Shown: positions 39,101 through 50,221 of the stretch, one piece after another
Numbering within the stretch: the first letter of the stretch is position 1
Layout of the letters: each line of letters opens with the position of its first letter
Assembly: GCA_000469685.2 (NCBI GenBank)
Contig: LS997565.1
Span: 7,203,005 to 7,267,004, forward strand
Direction of reading: 5' to 3'
Length of the DNA stretch: 64,000 nt
Source: Haemonchus contortus
Taxonomy: Eukaryota; Nematoda; Chromadorea; Rhabditida; Trichostrongylidae
The notes under the pieces: model-generated
Told to the model about the DNA's origin: nothing
The model's input: the letters and a program-made list of their open reading frames with translations, nothing else
Database searches by the model: none
Program-made: the position numbers and the translations under genes

Positions 39101-39704
39101 GTTATTGCTTTAGTATGAGCCGTCATTCAAAGTCTGAGAATAAGGCCCGCAAAGTTGATTCACGAGTGTCAGCTAGTGAAGCTAGCAAGTGGAAGTCGGG
39201 ATGTTCTGACTGGTCACCGACAAACAAGCGACGTTTCAATGATTCAGATGATGACTCGTTGGAGCGTTCACCTAAAACTCGCATGTAAGTTTGCTAGGGT
39301 ATGGAATGTGCCTTGATTCAGGTTGGCAAATGCATCTATCCCTTTAGGACGATGTCTTGTCCTCCATATCGCCAGCCTTTACGCCTGCGCTGTCGTAATC
39401 GTCCTATTCCTCGCCTTGATTTCTCCCGCGTGGATGAATTTCCAGAAGCTTTTTCTTCACCGGCAACAACAACCGATTCCACAGCTTCCTCGCTTTCATC
39501 GAATAACCAAACGAGATCGTCATCTAAAGTTTGTAAGCATAATCGAATGGTAAGCTTCTTGAATTGGTTATACTGAAAGTTGAGTGTAAAAATGTTTTCT
39601 TTTGTTCCTATTTAGTCTTTTCGTTCAAAAGAAATGGCTTTTAAGTTTCTATCTCATTCTTTCAGATATCTAGCACAACTAGTTCAGCAGAAGAAAGTGT
39701 CTGA
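36173..39704 (+). CDS. wee-1.3: Membrane-associated CDK1-inhibitory kinase Myt1 (WEE-1.3)
   Basis: Seventeen exons, 674 residues if joined as follows: 36173-36286, 36346-36479, 36547-36647, 36832-36932, 37207-37376, 37433-37547, 37631-37753, 37822-37935, 37998-38082, 38149-38294, 38346-38501, 38599-38674, 38794-38884, 38970-39056, 39114-39284, 39348-39549 and 39666-39704. Kinase features: [38 protein letters not shown] (HVD in place of HRD, near Myt1's HLD), LGDFGLIF and [13 protein letters not shown] membrane segment ([20 protein letters not shown]) follows the kinase domain, then a Ser-rich cytosolic tail, the Myt1 layout. It phosphorylates the Thr-Tyr of CDK1 from the ER/Golgi membrane. 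Weak points: exon 3 donor, and a three-residue gap at the exon 4/5 junction. If the GTCAGT donor at 38502 is skipped, a second hydrophobic stretch and a stop at 38549 end the protein early. Confidence 0.9.
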
Positions 39705-40516
39705 ACACAGTAATCCTGATCTCTTAACCAGTCTGAAAACTGGAATTGTCTCAATTTTAAGTATATTACTAATACTGAAATGGTAACAGATGCCTTAGAG
39801 CTCGTGGTCATGCTTACTCATCTTTGTGATTACTAACGTGTCTGTTACTGGTAATGGGTGCTTTGATTAAAACGGTGTTTTTTATTTGCTTGTTTTCAAT
39901 TTGAACCGTCAATGCATTTATCCCTTATAGAGTTTATAGCTATGTGCTTATATCGAGTAATGTCCCTTTCTATCTTAATTCCAGTAATAAGTTTAATTTT
40001 CTGGATTTCCGATTCTAATAAGACTCGGATTGTTATGGTATACCAGCTCGTTTGAATGCATTTTCGAGAAGAATTGTTTTATTCGGTTTGTAGCGTTATG
40101 CCAGCAGTACAGGAGTATTCGTTTTTTCCTACATTGTCTCGTGTCATGTGTTTATTTTATATGATATTCTTGTTAATGAAGTGATGGTGTAATAAAATTA
40201 AGTTTTTATTGAGTGCAAGAGACAGTCGACTTACTTTGGGGCATGAGGGGTCTAGGGTCTAGGCTGCTTAGAGGTTAAGTGGGGTTTCTTATTTACACTA
40301 CGCTCAAGGACCCAAACAAAAGTATCTTGGCAGAACTACGGAGGCAAGATTGCTTTGATTGAAAATGGTTAATGGGGATATTGTTGTGATTTTTGGGAGC
40401 AATTAGCGATTCCCTGCTTGCAAAGAGGAAGCAGATCATATGGAAACGCGGAAGTTCTTTTTACGTGCGTTGAATATTCGGAGCAGCACGGGTGGGTGGG
40501 GTCGGGATGTACCGCG
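39705..40516. other. Convergent intergenic region
   Basis: AT-rich 3' flanks. AATAAA occurs near 40192. No coding signal. Confidence 0.5.
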
Positions 40517-40930
40517 CTAGGTCGTTTCTTCGAATCGTAGCGAGTGCGCCATTGTCTCAAGTCGGGCACGAACCTTTTGTAGACTAGTGCTGAAAGCTTT
40601 TAAACGAGTAGCCATAACGTCCCTTTGCAACGTTGTTTCTTCGAGCAAATCTGTTGGCCCATTCGGGCTGTCGATCGAATTTTCGATGGGATCCGAACTG
40701 CCTTACAATTATTTATTTAGGCGTATGTATCTTATTTGAAGCGAAAATCCTACTAGAAATTTTGCATCAGTCATTTAACAAGAGAACGGTTTCTCGAATT
40801 GCTTGTGGTATTCTTCAGCTTCTTTCTTCTTTTTCTCCTCATGTTCCTTCTTGTCTTTCTCTGGATCAGCTGGCTTAAGTACGACGTTCTCCAACTGTGC
40901 AGCGTCCAGTGACGAACATGCGGTGACGCT
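40517..40930 (-). CDS. Hypothetical charged protein, C-terminal exons
   Basis: Two minus-strand exons join in phase. Exon 40788-40930 has acceptor CTCTTGTAG and donor GTTCTC. Terminal exon 40517-40697 has acceptor AAGGCAG and stop TAG. Together they give 107 residues: a Lys/Glu-rich helix (DPEKDKKEHEEKKKKEAEEY), a short linker, and a second helix (LQRDVMATRLKAFSTSLQKV) ending RFEETT. It looks like a coiled-coil tail. Upstream exons are not proven. A membrane-spanning minus-strand stretch at about 42406-42540 could belong to it. Family not recognised. Confidence 0.5.
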
Positions 40931-41026
40931 CTACAAGAGTTCACTTCATAAGTGATCTATAAGCTCAGATCTACAGTATGGTGGCTGGGAAATGTAATGG
41001 GATGAGGGGCAGCGGAGAGGATAGGC

Positions 41027-44000
41027 ATGCTCATGGTCACTGCTTTTTTGTTATGGATGAGTATTGCATCGGCAACCTATAAGGCAATGTTTCTTGAAAG
41101 GAGTCAGTATGTTGGACCTGATGCGATCTCAGCGATTAACCAAACTGCCAGAATCAATTACCGTAGCACTGACGGAGGATTACTACCTCACAAACCACCT
41201 CTGCGTTATCCGAGTTACTTGGCACAGGTAAACACATTTCCTACTGCATGCTCTTCCTTCCTCTCCATAGTTTGAGATTACCACGCAATATTTTCGAGCC
41301 AAAAACTAAAGCACACCTTGTCCATGATCTCCATTTCTCTATTTTTCTGTTGTGCATGCGTGAACATACCAGCATAGTGCTAAAAGAGCAACTTTAATGG
41401 GAGCTTTGAGCTATAATGCCCACTTCATCGAAGAAGAAGGTACCAACCGCGTCCCGTTGATTGAGAAATTCAGATTTCTTACTATCATCCTCGTCGTTCG
41501 AGTGCAATACTGCAACATCACCAGGTGTTGGTGGTTCTGGCTGGAATGAAAACTTACACTATGACGGAAGCAGGCCCGTGTGAAAGACCAAACGATCGCG
41601 CCGTAGCTCCGGCACAAATCAGGCCCATTCGAGACCTTCAGACTGATGTTCAGAGATGAAGGAAGACAGTCTTAGCTGGCGCGGTGGTGCGCTACTGCTC
41701 AGATATCGCTCCGAAGCGCTTAGGCTCTAATTGGTAAGTAAGTAGGTGAGGTAAAGCAAGGTAAGATATGAAGAAAGTGGACTTTCGTAGTCCCGTGACT
41801 CAATTTCACATGCTGAAGTGTATTGAAGGTAGCACACCTGGAAAAGATGACCTTCCGTTCTAGCCCGTGGCTGATAAGTTTCGAGAACATTGGCGACATT
41901 GAAATGTGTTCGACGATGACGGGTTAATGCTTCACCATGAACGAAGTTCCACTATTAAAGTTGATTAAACATATTAGTTTGGGCAAACGAGATAGTAATG
42001 TAGAATGATAAAATGATTATCGGAACGGTGTATTCATCATTCCCAAAGGTATCATTAATGGTGTGGGATATCGTCAGCGGTTCACTAGCGGCTAAAGATT
42101 AAGTCCAACGTTCTTCCCACAGCGTTAGTACTGGCTGATTCGACGTCAGATACATAGGTTTTATGCCATTTGGAAGAAAGCATCAGCCCAAGCCTTTGTG
42201 GGAAAGCTACTGTGGAGAGCCGTCATATTTAGCTCATCGATTCGTCGCTAGATCCAGACTATAATTGCACCATGAATGAATTGCACCCATTCATCTCAAT
42301 GTCACTGATACTAGGGTGTTGCCCTTTTACAAGAGTGGCGTGCCCCGCTGGACGTGTCCGATGACGCGCAATCGCGCTCTGTGAATAGGTTTTTATGACT
42401 AACCTCATGTGAGAAGACGCAAAGGATAAGAATGAGCAGTTGGGCGATGAGCAACGGAGCGTTAACGATGACCCACTGCACTATTAGTTGAGCGAGTCCA
42501 ATAGAGCTCAGCACCAATACGGATACATTGAATCGAGTCCTGAATCCCAACGTCGTTTGCAGAAATACCATTATAGAGGTACCTGTTAAAGCAGACAAGC
42601 AATTCACGTTTGATGCGATGAAGACCCCTCCTTGGATAGTTTATTGGAAACTTGACTGCTGCTCGTGCTCATCTGATGGTCAAGAAACCGTCAGAATCGC
42701 ACTTATACTGGAGGCCTCGACTCAAAAGTGAACCCTACCTCAAAACCTTTTCAAATTTATTTTAGTGATATGGGAATAATTAAAGCCTCTACCGAATCGT
42801 TATCATTGAATGTTTTTTCACGAGACCATCCATAGCAGTTGCTGAACTCACAGTGTCCCTTATCAGAGGGTTTCAAGATCAAGCGAAAGACATTCATGGA
42901 TCAGCTTGGAGAGTGGGTTGTGTGTAGTGGAACTTCTGAAGATGATGCCGAATATAGAGATCGCTCTCACAGTCCTCACCTTCTAGCTGTTGTAACACTT
43001 TAATTCTCTTCAAAGTCGCGATTTTACAATGTGACTCACATAGTCGTAATCAGCGTGAGGAATCCTTTCAAACGATTCACAGATCGAGATACCACTTGAA
43101 AAACGTTGTCTCTGCATCATTATCCCGGATGGTTGGTGACAGGAACTGATGACATCTGATAAGGGCTAACTATTGCCAGAGGCATTTAATCAGCATCAGA
43201 TTTTAACCAGCCAATTGAGTTCCCTCAAAAAGGATAAGTCGTGGGCAATGCGTTCCATATTTTTTGAAGATATTTAGCTAGGAAATTTCGCAGTTTTAGG
43301 AATGTTAATTAGTGCGCGAACGCATAATATCGGTATGATTATGGGTATTGCGAACGGGATGTAATTTTCGGCTTAAACACCTTGACAACGGCCATGGACA
43401 GGAATGACCACTGACTGTTGCTTCGGACATCATCAATGACCAGTGGAGCTGACTAGCTGATATCGATCTGGAATTGCTGGATATACTCAACTGCTACAAC
43501 TCCTTTCGAATCATAGCTCAACGGCTGTTTGCTTTAATATGGGACGATCTTTCCTGATTTTTGAAGTTTTTACGAATTTCACTAGCCGTTAGGGAATAAA
43601 TTCGTACACCTTCTAAGGAAATTGACCTAGCAACTCATTCTTGTTGAGGATCTTAGGGTTCTTGTCATTGTATTTGTTTATAGATTGATTAAACCTAGCT
43701 GTGGAAAGTTGTAGGTTCTCCTTTTTACTGCTTTTCCTTTTGCCTTGACTTTATCTTTTATCATACTACGACCTTTTCCAGGTGTTTTCAATATTCTACT
43801 GATATCACTGCTCGAAGTAACTTATATTTTATGAAATTTCCAGGTACTCCATCCCTCAATGTCTGGACGACTGGTTTTTACAACAACTCTGTGTATTCCA
43901 CTGGTTGCTGCATTCGATTGGGGAGACTTCCATAAGGTAAGAGTGTAACATCAATTTCTGTCGAAATCGAGTAAACCCAGATTCCTCTGAGATTATTCCC

Positions 44001-47000
44001 AAATAACACAGTAATGGGTAGTAAAACGAGAGCAAAGTATTGATGGTTACAATATTGAAAGCTGTAATAGTTAGGAGCTGCTAGGCTGAGAAAGGGCCAA
44101 CAGGTGAGACTTCTGAAGCGAACTTTTTCCTTATAGTCAGTTATACTACGCTATTATGTCACCATACTACCATATGATTGTTCCAACAATGTCATTTCAG
44201 GTGGCTGTGATTTTCTTCTCGTTTTTTGGACCAGCTGTTATCCTTGGCGCAATCGCAGCAGTCGCCTACTTTGCTTGCGTACGATCTTGGTATGGTTCCT
44301 TACTGTGTCACCCTGGAATAGCCTAGGAGTTACCATATTTTATGGCGATTTTCTTCTACAAACAACTCTATCGCGTTTAATACTATCAGGTATGAATCGT
44401 TCCGTGAAGAAGTTCGGGAAACTCATCGATCCTATCATCCATGGCCACCCGGCTCGGCCAAATGGCAGCTACAACAGTATGGTGTGTATCTACTCATTCA
44501 TAGACTGCGTCTAGATGATTCAGAGCTTGCACTTGAATTTAATTAGCTCTCCATAATTCAGTTAGAGGCAATGGACCACCACCCGTGAAGCATCTCAAAG
44601 CGACTCCCCCAACGATGATCCAGAAGTCAGCACTAACCCCAATACCACCTGGGCAACTCTTCTCACCTGCTCCACATCCGAACGGCTCCACTGCACAGGA
44701 ACAGATTATTTCACCATCTCCCCAGCCGAATACCAAGGTGGGTGATTTCTCCTCCACCAGGAAAAGTTTGCGGTAACAAAAAACTAAAGAGAAGTGTTCT
44801 AGTGAGCTTAGTCCCATCGCGAAAGATTTTAGTTTTGTTCGGATATTATAAATACGAAAGTAATAGGGAAAAAATATAGTCTTCCGGCCTTAATCAACCC
44901 TCTAGGGCGCCTAGCATCCAAGCTACATTCAAAATCGTAGTGGCGTGTGGATGTGGCGTATCCAATAAATCGCCATGAGCCAATATACAAGTTAGGCTTT
45001 CAAACTCATAGGCGAATCTGATTCAACTGAAGGACGCCGGAGAAAAAGAGAGCTTGGTCATATTTGGTCGTATTACCCACTACTATTTTAATTTATCAAT
45101 ATTATGAGGTCGTCCGAGCTGTGATTATGGATTCTATTTGACAAATGCTAATGAAAGCAGTTGCGGAACGATGATGTCATGGCAGAATGAAAAGCGCTTG
45201 GAATGCCAATCGATGGCGAAACTAATCGAAATGTTTCTGTTTGCACAGCGTCTTTTGTTGGTTTTCTACACGTTCTTCGCCCTTTGTGGCACACCTTCTA
45301 CTCATATCACACTCACCATTGGCACTTTCAAGTTGCTTAAGGTTGACTTTAACAAATACCAGTACTCCTACTTCCTCAAAAGAGCGACTAGATTTATAGC
45401 TAGAATTCAGTATTTTCTTCTTGAAACAGCGTATTAGTTATTTGAGAATTTGCTTGGTTTGAGAATTTTTAGAAATCCAGAGTTACTCAAATTTATTTCA
45501 ATTAAATTCGTTTTTTGATTTAACTTGATTCGAATATCACTATTCTATCAGCCCTTTCGAATCTGAACGTCTCAAGGAAACTGAAAACTAGGTTGGCTTA
45601 TCCGGCACTGGGTAATCCGCTGATACTGGCTCTGAGTAATAAATCAAACTTTCAATATCCTGACCAACTTTCTTATTAAAAAATGCTGTCGAAATGATCT
45701 TTCGATCACATTTCCCTCTATCTTACAAGAGCTTTCAGTTGGAGCCGATTCAGGAGTCTCAGATGTCATTACAGTCACCACCGCCATCGGTTCAGAACAA
45801 AATGAATAACTATCGCGAAAAGGTAACAGAATAATTCTAGGTCTTATTGATCGTTATCACTGATCGCTGAATTCAGGTGGTTTCTCCTCAACCGCTTGAA
45901 ATTTACTGCGGTCCATCATCCACCTATGTACCGTACACGGTCAGTAGTCCACATGAAAGATCAGGTGAGATGACTAATAAGTGATTTATATTTATTTGTT
46001 TACATATGCTTCTTTTTGTTACTTCTAATTGGATTTTTGTTCATTTGAAGTTCCATGAAGCACAGTATTCAGCATCTACTCAGCTTGCTTCTCCTAGTTA
46101 CACATTGATAGAAAGCGGTCAGGATAACGGTACAATGAAGGTTCTACCGAGGCCCATGTTCAATGGCAAGTTTTTTTCTTTGTTATGTACAAATTTTGTT
46201 ATTAAAGAAATCATCTTGCCAAACAGTCACTAACTGTAAGAATCGGGTAGCTCAAGAGTTGGTCTTCTCTCAATAGAAGGGTCGAGTTCAGATAAAACCA
46301 GTCACCCAGTCGATCTCATTGCGATGCGTCAGGCATTAGAATGTTAGTCAAAATTTTAAGCAACCCAAGTTTAAAAGTCCAGCCTAGACAGGGATCAGCT
46401 GAATCAACCAATAATCATGTCATTATTACGAAATATTTCGAAATTGCTTCACCCGAGCTTCGTTGAATTCAGATTGTTTCTCCTCACCCCTAGACAGGAA
46501 TCACCCGAATCAACTTATGTATATTCGTTTCATTATGACGAATTATTTGGAAATCGCCTCACTTGAGCAGCTCCAAGCCTTCCTAGGTTCCTGTCTTGGG
46601 ATGGCAGAACCCCTTCGCTGTGTGCCAATTCTTTCTTCTTACAAGTAATAGCGAAAGTAATTCTTTCCGTAGTAATACCTGAGCCTTCAAAGTTATCCCC
46701 TATCGTTTAACTGCTCAGTTGCTGTTTTCTTCATAATTCTACGACGCTCAAGGGCCCTTCGCAATCCTACTATATATAACGCGCTAAGTGTGTCTGTTGG
46801 TTTGTCTGTGTGTGTGTGTGTGTGTGTTTGACCGGAAATTCATAACTCCGGTTCCCGTCGACCTAGAGAGTTCAAATTTGGTAGGTGTAAGGGGGCAAGA
46901 TGGGAGCACTAATAGTGGGTGGTGGGGCCGGACTCCGCCCACAGGGGGCGGGGTTTGTGCGAAATAAACGTTTGAGCGCAAATTCATAACTCCGGTCCCC

Positions 47001-49279
47001 GTCGACCTAGAGAGTTCAAATTTCGTAGGTGTAAGGGGGGCAGGATGGGAACACTAGTGGTGGGCGGTGGTGCCGGACTCCGCCCACTGGGGGCGGGGTT
47101 TGTGCGAAATAAACGTTTGAGCGCAAATTCATAACTCCGGTCCCCGTCGACCTAGAGAGTTCAAATTTGGTAGGTGTAAGGGGGCAGGTTAGGAACACTT
47201 ATGGTGGGCGGCGGGGCCGGACTCCGCCCACAGGGGGCGGGGTTTGTGCGGAAAATCGTAGCTGCAGTTCCCGTGGACCTAGAGCGTCCAAATTTGGTAA
47301 GATTACCCAAGATAGGCTGGACACGCTTATAATGGGTAGCAGGATTGAGCTCCTCCCACAATGGGCGGGGTTTGGGCAGAAATTCATAGCTCCTGTTCCT
47401 GTGAACCTTGGAAGTTCAAATTTGGCATGAGCACAGGAGACAGGATAAGAGCACTCATGGTTGGTAGCAGGACCGGACTCCGCCCACAAGGGGCGGGGTT
47501 TGTGTGAAAAACTTAAACTTGGACATATAGCGTTCAAATTTGGCATGAGCACAGGAGACAGGATAAGAGCACTCATGGTTGGTAGCAGGACCGGACTCCG
47601 CCCACAAGGGGCGGGGTTTGTGTGAAAAACTTAAACTTGGACATATAGCGTTCAAATTTGGTAGAGGTACAGGCGGCAGGATGGGAACACTCATGGTTGG
47701 TGGCAGGACCGGACTCCGCCCACAAGGGGCGGGGTTTGTGTGAAAAACTTAAACTTGGACATATAGCGTTCAAATTTGGTAGAGGTACAGGCGGCAGGAT
47801 GGGAACACTCATGGTTGGTGGCAGGACCGGACTCCGCCCACAAGGGGCGGGGTTTGTGTGAAAAACTTAAACTTGGACATATAGCGTTCAAATTTGGTAG
47901 AGGTATAGGCGGCAGGATGGGAACACTCATGGTTGGTGGCAGGACCGGACTCCGCCCACAAGGGGCGGGGTTTGTGTGAAAAACTTAAACTTGGACATAT
48001 AGCGTTCAAATTTGGTAGAGGTACAGGCGGCAGGATGGGAACACTCATGGTTGGTGGCAGGACCGGACTCCGCTCACAGGGGGCGGGGTTTGTGCGAAAT
48101 AAATGTTTGAGCGTAAAGTTATAACCTCTGTCCCAGTGGACCTAAAGCTCTCAAACTTGGTAGGAGTACAGGCTGCAGCATGGGAACACTTATGTTGGGT
48201 GGCGGAGCCGGACTCCACGCACGGGGGGCGGGGTTTGTGCGAAAAATCGTAGCTGCAGTTCCCGTGGACCTAGAGTGTCCAACTTTGGTAAGATTACCCA
48301 AGATAGGATGGGCACGCTTATAATGGGTAGCAGGATTGAGCTCCGCCCACAATGGGCGGGGTTTGGGCAGAAATTCATAGCTCCTGTCCCTGTGGACCTT
48401 GGAAGTTCAAATTTGGCATGAGCACAGGAGGCAGGATAAGAGAGCTCATGGTGGGTGGCAGGACCGGACTGCGCCCACAGTTTGGCTAGAAATTCATAAC
48501 TCCTTCAGGGGCGGGGCTTGCAGAGAAATGTCAAAATGGACCTAGAGCGACCAAACTTGAAAGAATACAGGAGGCAGGATAGGAACATCGATGGAAGGTT
48601 GCAAGGCGAAACTCCGCCCTAAAAGGCTGGGCGTGAATAAATACTATTGATTCGGACCCAGACCGTTGAAACTCGAGGACGCAAGGAGTCGGCTGGGAAC
48701 ATTGATGGTAGCTAATATAGTAGACTCAGCCGCGATGAAGTGTCTGAATACTTTTTTCTCTGAGTAATTGCATTTGTGATGTTATGCGATGTTCTATTTG
48801 GACACAGCGAAGATGGCTTACAGAAAAAATCGCTCATGACTCGGAGCTAATACTGAGGGTGTAGAGCTTTCAAAGAAAAAGGAGAATCCGAAGTGTTATT
48901 TACGCTTAGCAAATTTCTCACAGGAAGGGGGAGCGCCCGGCGTAGCCGGGCGAACCCATAAGAAGGAGGGAAGCCCGGCGTTAGCCGGGCGGCCCGACTG
49001 GTGTGTTGAATATGCTTAGATCAGTTAGTGCTCCTAATTTCAAATGATGAAGTTTTTTCAGTTCTATTTCAGTAATTTCATTTATTAACAATTTATTTCT
49101 TATTTCCTTCCAGCAGTTTTTGGAGATTTTCAGCTTCTCATTTGTTTTTTGTCGGTGTGAAACCAGTCATTTCAGAAGCCGGCCAACAGCTTGAAGCGAT
49201 AACAGTCCGCACAACGACAACCACCAGGCGAACGACGATACTCAGTCCAATACCGAAACGACCGTACACTGTTGTGTAG
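41027..49279 (+). CDS. Single-pass membrane protein with Pro-rich cytoplasmic tail
   Basis: Exons in phase: 41027-41227, (possible 41474-41524), 43844-43936, 44201-44289, 44390-44481, 44562-44737, 45739-45822, 45877-45964, 46073-46165 and 49134-49279 (TAG), giving about 370 residues. The ATG starts a signal peptide (MLMVTAFLLWMSIASA). A short ectodomain is followed by a hydrophobic span (FFSFFGPAVILGAIAAVAYF), a basic juxtamembrane RSWYESFREEVRETH and about 200 residues rich in Pro/Ser/Gln (PPPVKHLKATPPTM, QSPPPSVQNK), ending in RRTTILSPIPKRPYTVV. No catalytic motif. It looks like a membrane adaptor with proline motifs for SH3/WW-type partners, but this is inference and I do not recognise the family. 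The last intron (46166-49133) starts with GCAAGT, a GC-AG intron, and houses a Helitron-like element. Confidence 0.65.
42406..42540 (-). CDS. Possible exon encoding a hydrophobic segment
   Basis: Inside intron 2 of the plus-strand gene, a minus-strand stretch follows GGGATTCAG and ends at CATGAG|GTTAGT. It encodes RFNVSVLVLSSIGLAQLIV and then a second hydrophobic run, a likely pair of membrane segments. No partner exon is proven. Confidence 0.25.
46765..49000 (+). mobile_element. Helitron/Helentron-like non-autonomous element with internal minisatellite
   Basis: The 5' side reads TCCTACTATATATAACGCGC followed by AAGTGTGTCTGTTGGTTTG and a TG run. This resembles the start of Helitron/Helentron elements known from invertebrates and fungi. 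The 3' side has two GC-rich hairpins, GCCCGGCG-TA-GCCGGGC (48935-48951) and a similar one with TTA loop (48973-48990), as expected near a Helitron terminus. The body is the tandem array described separately. No Rep/helicase frame is seen. Exact termini are inferred. It sits in the last intron of the Pro-rich membrane protein gene. Confidence 0.55.
46835..48520. repeat. Minisatellite array, 118-bp and about 143-bp units
   Basis: Tandem units each contain GGACTCCGCCCAC...GGGGCGGGGTTTG, then a GTTCAAATTTGGTA segment. Outer units (46860-47360 and 48080-48480) are about 143 bp and diverged. Inner units (about 47400-48080) are 118 bp and nearly identical, so they were amplified more recently. All the 60-80 codon frames here on either strand are periodic artefacts. 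Confidence 0.95.
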
Positions 49280-50143
49280 CTGTTTTTGCACTTGCACTCT
49301 CTCGTCTTCTAGCGAACTTATGTATAAGCTGTTAGTTATGGTCAATAATGATCGGAGCTGTTTTACAAAAATGTTATTAAAAATGATCTTCTTCACTGTT
49401 CATTTGCTAGGTACGATTCGAATGATCCTTCTCTTACAGTGGTCATGGTGGCTATAGTTTGCGACATGTGACGCTTGTTGTATGCACTTTTGGGACTCAA
49501 ACTCCCAAAAGTGCATACGACAGCACATAAATGGGAGGTTTCGTGACGGTTTCCTTTTAGTCAGCAGACTTTCACTTTATCACTTCTGCAAACAATGGGA
49601 GGCCACTAGGATTACTTTGAGGCCAACAACCTACCCTGACCTCTTTCTATGCGCGCTTTACACTTTTCCGATATCATTCACCAACGATCTGGTCAAAGAA
49701 GCACTCGTATGCATTCGCTTTGCTCCCTCCGTAGTGCCCATAGTGAAATTCTCTTACTCCCTTACGAGAGTAGGTCCATATTTACTATCTACGGCTCCCC
49801 TCCGTAATGCTCATCAGTCTTTTTTCATGTTCTATCTTTATTATCACTAGATCGGAATGTAAAGTAGTCATATTGCTAATAATCACCAATAAAAACAGAA
49901 AGTAAGGAATAACTTGTTACTAGATATTAAACAAAAAGTAAAATTCTGTAGAACATAGTGAAACTCATGACACTGTGGCTAGTTGTTAACTTGCCAAGCT
50001 TCGTTTGTACTATAAAAATTGTCGTCTCGTGGCCAGCAATATCTGATGGAAATAAATGTTCGTAAATAAATTACAATTTGATCGCAATTTTTGCATGAAG
50101 ATCTTCCAGAAGTTTCCAATCTCGTCACAGTTTACAACAGCTT
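49280..50143. other. Intergenic; contains a short inverted repeat
   Basis: Arms of 20 bp (49476-49495 and 49503-49522, one mismatch, 7-base loop) form a hairpin TGTTGTATGCACTTTTGGGA. No gene seen. Confidence 0.6.
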
Positions 50144-50221
50144 TTATTTGGTAGAAAAACGTCCATCTTCTTGAGCAAACTGATCAGCTTCATCAATCAT
50201 TTTACGGGCAAGGCCAAGACC
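50144..50221 (-). CDS. Orphan terminal exon of an unidentified minus-strand gene
   Basis: After acceptor ATTCTTTCAG, 25 codons (LARKMIDEADQFAQEDGRFS core) end in TAA, which overlaps an AATAAA-like signal (AAATAAAAG). Strong coding look and a clean acceptor, but I find no upstream exon in the next 1.6 kb. It may be the end of a gene with long introns, or a remnant. Confidence 0.35.
   Translation of the reverse strand, partial: GLGLARKMIDEADQFAQEDGRFSTK

Noticed and set aside
46784..48378. Many 60-125 codon frames on both strands, and a CRISPR-like look of regular spacing
   Set aside because: Units are uniform minisatellite repeats with no unique spacers. The frames repeat with the 118-bp period.
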